Of a stretch of 7,205 nucleotides of DNA, positions 1 through 5,134 are shown in pieces. The DNA comes from an uncultured Flavobacteriales bacterium (GTDB lineage Bacteria; Bacteroidota; Bacteroidia; Flavobacteriales_D; Sanyastnellaceae): positions 1-7,205 of the forward strand of contig CAJXOV010000110.1 of assembly GCA_913057815.1 (NCBI GenBank). Reading direction: 5' to 3'. Each line of letters begins with the position of its first letter. Position 1 is the first letter of the stretch. The translations under genes and the position numbers were made by a program. The notes under the pieces are model-generated. The model was given only the letters and a program-made list of their open reading frames with translations. It was not told the DNA's origin and made no database searches.

Positions 1-27
1 GCAGCGTCAGATGTGTATAAGAGACAG
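1..27 (+). other. Nextera Read-1 transposase adapter (sequencing artefact)
   Basis: These bases match the 3' part of the Illumina Nextera Read-1 adapter: GCAGCGTC followed by the 19-bp Tn5 mosaic end AGATGTGTATAAGAGACAG. They are library sequence, not genome. The first genomic base is 28. The adapter interrupts the minus-strand gene that follows, so that gene's 3' end is missing from this contig. Confidence 0.97.
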
Positions 28-239
28 CGATTAGATAATGGGGCAATGAGTGGTTGGTCAATAAACACAACATTTCCGACAATTTTGGCTATTTCTGTAT
101 CTTTAAAATCACCTATACTCTTGAATTCGGCCTTTTTGAGTTTCCGTTTAATTTTGCTCTTTTTACTGAAGAAGTAATTATATAAGAATATGATACCGAT
201 GACTATAATTATTACTATAAAAATTCCATATTGTTTCAT
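28..239 (-). CDS. Partial membrane-anchored protein, GIDE-like N terminus
   Basis: An ATG at 239 opens a minus-strand frame that stays open for 70 codons until the contig edge, so only the N terminus is present and no stop is seen. Residues 4-24 form one hydrophobic segment rich in Ile, Val and Phe. A strongly basic stretch follows (residues 26-36, KKSKIKRKLKK), suggesting a type III or N-in/C-in anchor with a cytoplasmic domain. The last visible residues read AKIVGNVVFIDQPLIAPLSN, and the two remaining bases (CG) force Arg next. This resembles the start of the GIDE/E3-ligase-like membrane domain found in many bacterial proteins of unknown role, where a stretch like 'AxIxGxV...PLxAPLSxR' is typical. 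The family call is from memory of that motif. Function is unknown, and the rest of the domain would be needed to confirm it. No Shine-Dalgarno precedes the ATG. Confidence 0.72.
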
Positions 240-419
240 CCTTAAATAATTAAAATTTGGTGGTGTTTGTAAATAGCTTTGAGCTTTCTGTAAACCACCG
301 AACACCCTTAGTTATAGGCCTTTTTCATTCATTGAGTATGGGGCTAGTGTTTTGATAAATAGCATCTAAGAAATGTTTTTTTGATAATTAAAAAATCAAA
401 CTAACTAAATTTAGACTTC
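240..419. other. Intergenic stretch with no gene seen
   Basis: This stretch lies between the partial gene and the GH92 remnant. It is AT-rich and has no open frame of note on either strand. It contains some short symmetries: a possible stem GGTGTTTG (262-269) with CGAACACC (299-306, one G-U pair), a 6-bp stem TTTGAT/ATCAAA (380-385, 395-400), and the palindrome CTAAATTTAG (405-414). None is followed by a T-run in the direction that would make a terminator. I found no clear TAnnTTTG box upstream of the ATG at 239. Confidence 0.6.
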
Positions 420-647
420 TTAATCAATTAAAATCTCATCCACAAAAATCCATGGAGTTTCTCCTGAGCTGATAAGCCAGTTAGGTCTCGGATGTAAGTA
501 TTACAAATGATCAAATCAAAGTAAAAATTTCAACTCTTATTAAACTTTAAGATGATTGTCCATAAGGACTAAAGAATATATCCAGTTTTGATAAGGTTAT
601 TAAGTTTCCTTAACCACCGAACCTTCTAAAGAAGCATTGCTCCACGG
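420..647 (-). pseudogene. Decayed 3' end of a second GH92 mannosidase gene
   Basis: Positions 491 down to 420 translate on the minus strand to 23 residues plus TAA. The last 17 of these (ISSGETPWIFVDEILID) are identical to the end of the intact GH92 protein encoded at 1189-4197; overall 20 of 23 residues match its residues 980-1002. At DNA level I count 57 of 69 matching bases, and 9 of the 12 differences fall in third codon positions. That pattern fits an anciently diverged homologue that was coding for a long time, rather than a fresh duplication. Upstream the frame is broken by several stops, but collinear relics remain: a Pro-Trp (642-647, compare P919-W920), an Glu-Thr word GAAACTT (602-608) and an Asn-Trp word AAAACTGG (582-589). 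The last two are at the same spacing as in E930-W938 of the intact protein. A possible Phe-Thr-Leu lies at 517-525. The remnant therefore covers part of the F5/8 type C domain only. The terminal block is firm; the limit at 647 is tentative. Confidence 0.78.
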
Positions 648-650
648 AAA

Positions 651-677
651 GATCATGATTTAAAACCTCTCATGATC
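651..677 (-). terminator. Hairpin downstream of the DUF4870 gene, possible terminator
   Basis: GATCATGA (651-658) and TCATGATC (670-677) form a perfect 8-bp inverted repeat with an 11-nt loop. It begins 22 nt after the stop codon of the minus-strand DUF4870 gene. In that direction the stem is followed by TTTCC, so the T-run is weak. The position fits a transcript end, but the stem is AT-rich, and a protein binding site or chance symmetry is also possible. Confidence 0.4.
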
Positions 678-699
678 ATTCCCTTTTAATTGAGCCTCC

Positions 700-1077
700 T
701 TACTTTAAAAAAGTAATAGACATTGGATACTTGTAAATTTCTCCGTTGTTTGCCTTAACAGCTCCCATAATAGTAAATACAATAGAACAAATTAAAACAC
801 CTATTAAAGTGACTATTCCTATTAAAACGAACATAAGTATAAAGCTCACTATTACATAAATAACAAGGCTAATCATCCAGTTTAGAATGTTTTTTCCGTG
901 TTGATCTATTACAGGACTCTTGTCTTTATTGGTAACCCACATAACTATTGGTAAAATCAATCCAGCCATTGGAATCAGGTATCCTGCAAATTGAGATAAA
1001 TGCATGAGCATACTAAACTGATTTATTTCCATTCCCCATGGCTTAAAATTGTTTGCGGTTGTAATCTCTTCTTCCAT
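700..1077 (-). CDS. DUF4870 (Tic20-like) small membrane protein
   Basis: A 125-residue integral membrane protein. The pattern HLSQFAGYLIPMAGLILPIV (26-45), then a polar loop TNKDKSPVIDQHGKNILNW (49-67), then two closely spaced hydrophobic segments (about 68-90 and 91-107), and the ending AVKANNGEIYKYPMSITFLK, is the typical signature of DUF4870. Members are about 100-130 residues long, so this one is complete. They have three to four membrane helices and a conserved Asp/Glu-x-His-Gly-Lys loop followed by an Asn-Trp/Phe. The molecular role of the family is not established. The ATG at 1077 is preceded by an AT-rich leader without a Shine-Dalgarno. A TACATTTA at 1115-1122 (minus strand) is a 7 of 8 match to the Bacteroidota -7 box, but I see no good -33 box. 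It sits 111 nt downstream of the GH92 gene on the same strand and upstream of the GH92 remnant, so it lies between two GH92 gene ends. Co-transcription with GH92 is possible because no strong terminator separates them. Confidence 0.85.
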   Translation of the reverse strand: MEEEITTANNFKPWGMEINQFSMLMHLSQFAGYLIPMAGLILPIVMWVTNKDKSPVIDQHGKNILNWMISLVIYVIVSFILMFVLIGIVTLIGVLICSIVFTIMGAVKANNGEIYKYPMSITFLK

Positions 1078-1188
1078 AATTATATTATTAATGTTGTTAG
1101 TTATTTGTAGGTGCTAAATGTAATAAACTCTTGATTAAAATGAGAATATGAAAAAAGTGATTTGATCGTAAAGTTGAATCTTATTCAC

Positions 1189-4100
1189 CTAATCAATCAA
1201 TATCTCATCTACAAAAATCCATGGAGTTTCTCCAGAGCTTATATGCCAATCGGGCATTGGACCCCAATTCTTTGCTTTTACTCTTACATAACGTGCCAGA
1301 GTGAACTCCTCAGCTCCTGCCAGCGCATGTTCTACATCTTCTTCCATCGGCTGAAGAGAGAAGGTTGAGCTATAATACGGTTCCCAGTTTTTCTTGTCTA
1401 CCGAAGTTTCTATGATAACTTCGCTCGGAGGAAAAATCCATGGTTTAGTGTCTTTCAAATAGCTAAGGTGAATTGATGAAATAGCCGTTTTAGCTCCCAA
1501 GTCTACTATAGCGTTTAAATCTTCTCCCCAATAACCCTGGAAATCTCCGCTTTTAAAATCGGGTCTAGATCTAATTCCATCTATAAGTGCCATGTCACCA
1601 CCACCTGTATATTGATTGTTATACTCAGAGAAGAGTTCTATAGCCCAGTCGGCTTTTCTTTTTACGACCATGGCTTTTACTATTCCACTTGCCGATGCCA
1701 CTTGCTTTTGACTTCGTGCTTCTATAGTCATAGATTCACTGATGGTAAATGGCTCTGTGTACAAAGTCCATTCAGTAGTATCAACTTCAGTGCTTGTTCT
1801 GTATTCAGTACGAGCACCTTTTTCTGAAGTAATATTGGCAGTGGTTTCTTCTAGGAAGCTTCTTTCGGCAGTAATGGTTGGAGTTATGGTAATGTCAAAA
1901 CCATCTATTCTAGAAGTAGGGCGGTTTACCTGAGCTGTTCCCCAAGTAGAATTATGAATAGGAGAAAGTACAAATGCCAAATGTCCACCTTCCATAATCA
2001 TGTCATGGGTAATGTAAGAATAAGGCCAATCCGTTCCATTATAAGTAACAGAAGAGATATATCTTCTTTGTTCTTTAGCCTCTATTTCTTCTAGTTCTAA
2101 CTGCATCATTGAAGTAGAGATAGAGAACGTCTTTCCGTTTTCTAAATGAATAGCAGCACTGTCTAAAATGGGAGAACTAAGCGCATACTCCTTACTTCCT
2201 GGAGTTACAGAATATATTCCCATGGCAGAAAGGACGTACCAACTACTCATCTGCCCGCAGTCTTCATTTCCGCTCAATCCATCAGGAGTAGGAGAGTACA
2301 TGTCTCTTAAAATCTCTTGTGTCCTATACTGTGTTTTCCATGGCTGGCCAGAGTAATTATACAAGTAGGCCATGTGATGACTCGGTTCATTTCCATGCGC
2401 GTACTGACCTATTAATCCTGTAATGTCTGGCTGGTGTCTTCCTGCCAAATCCATAGGTGCTGTAAATAGTTTGTCCAGCAATTCATTGAATTTTTTTTCA
2501 CCTCCCACATGCGTGATTAGTCCATCCACATCCTGAGGAACGAAGAAACTGTACTGGTAAGAATTGGCTTCTGTAAAATTGAAGTTCACCTCTGAAGGGT
2601 CGAATGGTGAAATCCAATCTCCATTTCTTTTGGCTCTGCAATATCCAATTTCTCCGTCAATTGTATTTCTGTAATTCTGTGCGCTTCTGTAATACGTTTC
2701 TGCTATTTCCATATTTCCTAGTGCTTCGGCAAAAACGGCTATACACCAATCATTATAAGCATATTCTAAATTTTTGGAGACAGATTCCCCTTCATCTTCC
2801 ATAGAAATATATCCTTTATCTCTAAAGTGTTCTTTCCCGAATTCCACAGCTTCTGAAGTTTTTACCATGGCTTCCAGCGCTTTCTGTGTATCAAAATCTG
2901 TGATGCCTTTCATATAAGCATCCACTATTACAGGAACAGCGTTATAACCGATCATACAATGGGTGTAATTCCCAGCCAATTCCCACATAGGAAGGTCTCC
3001 ACCTTCATCATACATTTTTAGGAAAGAGTGTATAAAGTCTTCGGTTCTTTCTCTCTGAGTGATGGTGTACAGTGGGTGAGAAGCTCTAAATGTATCCCAC
3101 AGTGAAAACACAGTGTATTGCTCATGGTCAGTAGCGGAGTGAATTTTCATATCCATTCCTCTGTATCTTCCGTCTACATCTGTAAACGTATTAGGCACGG
3201 TATAAGAATGGTATAGTGCGGTATAGAAATTTTCTAGTACAGCAGTGTCCTGCGTTGCAATATCTATTTTGTTCAATTCTGCCAACCACGCATTTTTAGC
3301 CGCTGATTTGTATTTCTCGAAATCCCAGTGAGGAGCTTCTGTCTTTAAGTTTTGCAACGCGCCATCTATATCAACAGGTGATAACGCCACCTTTACCATT
3401 AAATCAGCACCATCATTAAAAACCAAAGGGAACACAGGAACCATCTCCTGATAGTTTCCGATTTCGCCATTGTCCAGTTCTTCGTAGACAATCTCATACG
3501 TTTGATCTGTATAAATGAATGGTCTGGAAAACTCGGCTACGAAATACACATGCTGTTCCTCTGCCCATTCTTTAGAAACTCTCATTCCGGCTACTGTGGA
3601 GTCATTCAGTGGATAAAACTGATATTCTATAAGCGGATCTCTGTGGTCTAAATCCATAAAAACGGTAAAGCTATCTGTTTCGTTTTCTAGGTGATATTTA
3701 TGAATTCCTACTCGAGTAGTTGTAGTTAATTCTGCTTGAATATTCTGGTCATCTAAGAATACAGAATAATAACCGGGACTAGCTTTTTCAGTTTCTTTTC
3801 GGAAAGCGCTTCTATATCTTTCTCCCCAGTTTTTTCCTTCATGAACTGCACTATTAGTAGGAGATAGAAGAATATCTCCATAATCAGAGATTCCTGTTCC
3901 CTGTAAGTGTGTGTGACTGAAACCATAAATCAGAGAATCTGAATCGTGGTAACCTCCACAGCCATCCCATCCTGTAAGCCGAGTATCCGGACTGAGCTGA
4001 ACCATGCCAAATGGCATAGTAGCACCAGGATACGTATGTCCGTGGCCTCCAGTCCCTACAAATGGGTTAACGAAATCACATACAGAAGGTACTTCTTCAA

Positions 4101-4197
4101 GTTTTACTGCTGGCGTAGCTTTCTTGTTAGAGTTGCACGAAGCTAGAGCGAAGATTACTAGAATAGTTAGAGATGAAAGAGTGGTGAAAAATTTCAT
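1189..4197 (-). CDS. GH92 family alpha-mannosidase lipoprotein with CHB-like and F5/8 type C modules
   Basis: A 1002-residue exo-acting alpha-mannosidase of family GH92. These are Ca2+-dependent inverting enzymes that remove mannose from N-glycans or yeast-type mannans. The signal peptide ends in the lipobox LAS-C21, so the protein should be lipid-anchored. The residues after Cys (NSNKK) lack the acidic export signals known for some surface lipoproteins, so a periplasmic location cannot be excluded. The N-terminal beta-sandwich (about 40-285) carries the family signature VNPFVGTGGHGHTYPGAT (43-60), PFGMVQLSPDTR (62-73) and FSHTHLQGTG (93-102). The (alpha/alpha)6 catalytic domain (about 300-750) has SLWDTFRASHPL (365-376), a segment TEANSYQYSFFVPQD with E543 (the region I associate with the general acid), HGNEPSHH (601-608), and GNEDCGQMSSWYV (643-655) with the acidic pair likely to hold the base. 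A chitobiase-C-like beta domain (about 770-848) and an F5/8 type C carbohydrate-binding-like domain (about 852-1002) follow. Linkage specificity (alpha-1,2, 1,3, 1,4 or 1,6) cannot be read with confidence. There are no SusC/SusD, regulator or sulfatase neighbours, so it is an orphan here. A possible -7 box TACCTTTA lies at 4223-4230. Confidence 0.95.
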   Translation of the reverse strand: MKFFTTLSSLTILVIFALASCNSNKKATPAVKLEEVPSVCDFVNPFVGTGGHGHTYPGATMPFGMVQLSPDTRLTGWDGCGGYHDSDSLIYGFSHTHLQGTGISDYGDILLSPTNSAVHEGKNWGERYRSAFRKETEKASPGYYSVFLDDQNIQAELTTTTRVGIHKYHLENETDSFTVFMDLDHRDPLIEYQFYPLNDSTVAGMRVSKEWAEEQHVYFVAEFSRPFIYTDQTYEIVYEELDNGEIGNYQEMVPVFPLVFNDGADLMVKVALSPVDIDGALQNLKTEAPHWDFEKYKSAAKNAWLAELNKIDIATQDTAVLENFYTALYHSYTVPNTFTDVDGRYRGMDMKIHSATDHEQYTVFSLWDTFRASHPLYTITQRERTEDFIHSFLKMYDEGGDLPMWELAGNYTHCMIGYNAVPVIVDAYMKGITDFDTQKALEAMVKTSEAVEFGKEHFRDKGYISMEDEGESVSKNLEYAYNDWCIAVFAEALGNMEIAETYYRSAQNYRNTIDGEIGYCRAKRNGDWISPFDPSEVNFNFTEANSYQYSFFVPQDVDGLITHVGGEKKFNELLDKLFTAPMDLAGRHQPDITGLIGQYAHGNEPSHHMAYLYNYSGQPWKTQYRTQEILRDMYSPTPDGLSGNEDCGQMSSWYVLSAMGIYSVTPGSKEYALSSPILDSAAIHLENGKTFSISTSMMQLELEEIEAKEQRRYISSVTYNGTDWPYSYITHDMIMEGGHLAFVLSPIHNSTWGTAQVNRPTSRIDGFDITITPTITAERSFLEETTANITSEKGARTEYRTSTEVDTTEWTLYTEPFTISESMTIEARSQKQVASASGIVKAMVVKRKADWAIELFSEYNNQYTGGGDMALIDGIRSRPDFKSGDFQGYWGEDLNAIVDLGAKTAISSIHLSYLKDTKPWIFPPSEVIIETSVDKKNWEPYYSSTFSLQPMEEDVEHALAGAEEFTLARYVRVKAKNWGPMPDWHISSGETPWIFVDEILID

Positions 4198-4265
4198 GAT
4201 CTGGTTAAGGATTTATAGAGAGTAAAGGTAAAAGGAAAATTGATTTTAAATAAGGAGTTGTTCGC

Positions 4266-4294
4266 TTGTGGATAATTTTTAAATCCTAGTTTTG
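4266..4294 (+). promoter_or_regulatory. Bacteroidota-type promoter for the 109-residue gene
   Basis: TAGTTTTG at 4287-4294 is an exact match to the Bacteroidota -7 consensus TAnnTTTG. TTG at 4266-4268 lies 18 nt upstream, within the known spacing for the -33 box. The ATG at 4314 is 19 nt downstream of the box, giving a leader of roughly 10-15 nt. This supports the plus-strand start and expression of this small gene. Confidence 0.55.
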
Positions 4295-4313
4295 AAGTAT
4301 AAATTGTATTCTA

Positions 4314-4643
4314 ATGTCAGTATCCACTTCTACCATTATTTCTGCGATCATACAAGCTTGTATGACCAATGATTTAAATAAAATAAAACCACTAATTTTT
4401 TCTGAAACCGTAGAGATTGGAGGAGGAAATAAAGAGAAGTTTTTTCAGTTTTTCGAAAAAACATTAAACTCAGCTCATAAACGATCTAAAGGAGATTGGA
4501 ATATGATGATAGAACCCGCTGATTGGATAAAAGAAAAAAACGCTGTGGTTTATGATTTTTATGATGGAAACAGTAATCAATCCGTTATTTCTGTAGTGGT
4601 AGAAGAAAAGAAAGAGACTCTATGGATGGAGGTTTTAAAATAA
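4314..4643 (+). CDS. Small soluble protein of unknown function, possibly NTF2-like
   Basis: A 109-residue protein with no signal peptide and no membrane segment, so probably cytoplasmic. I do not recognise a family with confidence. The N-terminal third looks helical (STIISAIIQACMTNDLNKIK), followed by a Gly-rich turn (VEIGGGNKEKFFQFF), another helix, and then alternating strand-like segments ending in SVISVVVEEKKETLWMEVLK. This layout, a helical N terminus with an 'x-N/G-D-L-x-K-I-x-P-L-I' segment followed by beta strands, recalls SnoaL/NTF2-like proteins, but that is only a resemblance. The coding case rests on the good promoter box just upstream, a Bacteroidota-like start without Shine-Dalgarno, and a clean fit between two neighbours. 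It diverges from the GH92 gene (116-nt gap) and converges with the next gene, its stop lying 1 nt from that gene's stop. Confidence 0.7.
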   Translation: MSVSTSTIISAIIQACMTNDLNKIKPLIFSETVEIGGGNKEKFFQFFEKTLNSAHKRSKGDWNMMIEPADWIKEKNAVVYDFYDGNSNQSVISVVVEEKKETLWMEVLK

Positions 4644-4644
4644 C

Positions 4645-5097
4645 TCAAGGCTTAGGAACATATCCGGGATCTCCAGGCTTCAAGCAAACCTTACAGTTGG
4701 CTTTGTCATGACCAAAGTGGAGTACAGGTCTAGTTTTAGCTACTATTTCAGTATCGTATTTTTTCTTTTGCACCGCAGTAAGATTAATAGCTATTTGATT
4801 CGTCTTCCATTTGCTTAGATCTTTCCTTTCTTGAAAAAGAACGCTTGATTTTTTACTAATGTCCTCTTCTGATTGATCGCTAGTTTGCACCGCTTTAATA
4901 AAAGTGTTTAAAGAATCTAGCTGAAATGCATACGAAGAAAAGACGTTTTTCAATTTATAGATCTGAGTAGAATCCAAAGATAATTCAGTTGTCATTTTCG
5001 CTAAAAGCTTTTCATCAGCAGCACTTTGACATTTTATCTCTTTACTCATGGTTAGAGCTAAAAAAAGAACGATTATTATGGCTTGGATTTTGAACAT
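4645..5097 (-). CDS. Secreted LTxxQ/Spy-like small protein with His/Cys tail
   Basis: The ATG at 5097 gives 150 residues. A TTG four codons upstream (5109) is an alternative start, but the ATG gives a cleaner signal peptide (MFKIQAIIIVLFLALTMSKE, with probable cleavage near ...KCQ-SAAD). The mature part is highly charged and helical. It contains LSLDSTQIYKLK (39-50) and an exact LTxxQ motif, LTAVQ (106-110), about 60 residues apart. Two such motifs are the hallmark of periplasmic Spy/CpxP-like proteins, which act in envelope stress and metal response as chaperones or sensors; the assignment is an inference from pattern and size. The C terminus is unusual: H127-x2-H130-x4-C135-x2-C138, then a Pro/Gly-rich end. 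This could bind a metal ion or be redox active. It is not a c-type haem site, since no His follows CKVC. The protein should act in the periplasm. The start is divergent from dacB with 27 nt between them; the stop is convergent with the 109-residue gene. Confidence 0.75.
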   Translation of the reverse strand: MFKIQAIIIVLFLALTMSKEIKCQSAADEKLLAKMTTELSLDSTQIYKLKNVFSSYAFQLDSLNTFIKAVQTSDQSEEDISKKSSVLFQERKDLSKWKTNQIAINLTAVQKKKYDTEIVAKTRPVLHFGHDKANCKVCLKPGDPGYVPKP

Positions 5098-5120
5098 GTC
5101 TAAATACAAAGATAACTTAT
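5089..5120 (+). promoter_or_regulatory. Possible dacB promoter, embedded in the divergent gene
   Basis: TTTG at 5089-5092, then 20 nt, then TAACTTAT at 5113-5120. The spacing is ideal for a Bacteroidota promoter, but the -7 box matches TAnnTTTG at only 6 of 8 positions. Its -33 box lies inside the first codons of the divergent gene. The dacB ATG is 4 nt after the -7 box, so the transcript would be leaderless or nearly so. The dacB promoter could instead lie further upstream. Confidence 0.35.
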
Positions 5121-5134
5121 AACTATGAGGTCAA
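5107..5134 (-). promoter_or_regulatory. Bacteroidota-type promoter for the Spy-like gene
   Basis: Read on the minus strand, TTGACC begins at 5134 and TATCTTTG occupies 5114-5107. The latter is an exact TAnnTTTG box with 17 nt between TTG and TA. The ATG at 5097 follows 9 nt after the box, so the mRNA leader would be only a few nucleotides. This also argues for the ATG at 5097 over the TTG at 5109, which would lie inside the promoter box. The -33 element lies within the first codons of dacB. Confidence 0.6.

Noticed and set aside
262..306. Stem GGTGTTTG/CGAACACC as a terminator or riboswitch upstream of the partial gene.
   Set aside because: On the transcribed (minus) strand the G-U pair becomes a C-A mismatch, there is no T-run, and no recognisable riboswitch core is present.
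380..400. Hairpin TTTGAT/ATCAAA as a terminator.
   Set aside because: It is a short AT-only stem, with the T-run on the wrong side for either strand.
293..622. An 11-bp direct repeat AACCACCGAAC at 293-303 and 612-622 that might flank a mobile element or excision scar.
   Set aside because: There are no inverted terminal repeats, transposase or other element features between the copies, and the second copy lies inside the decayed GH92 sequence. Chance is adequate.
1162..1368. Open frame on the plus strand at the GH92 3' end; likewise those at 1612, 1742, 2168, 2604, 3946 and 4004.
   Set aside because: They are antisense to the clearly coding GH92 gene, have no family likeness and lack promoter boxes; they are shadows of the real gene.
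4683..4699. CKVC in the Spy-like protein as a c-type haem attachment site.
   Set aside because: Haem attachment needs His directly after the second Cys; here it is Leu.
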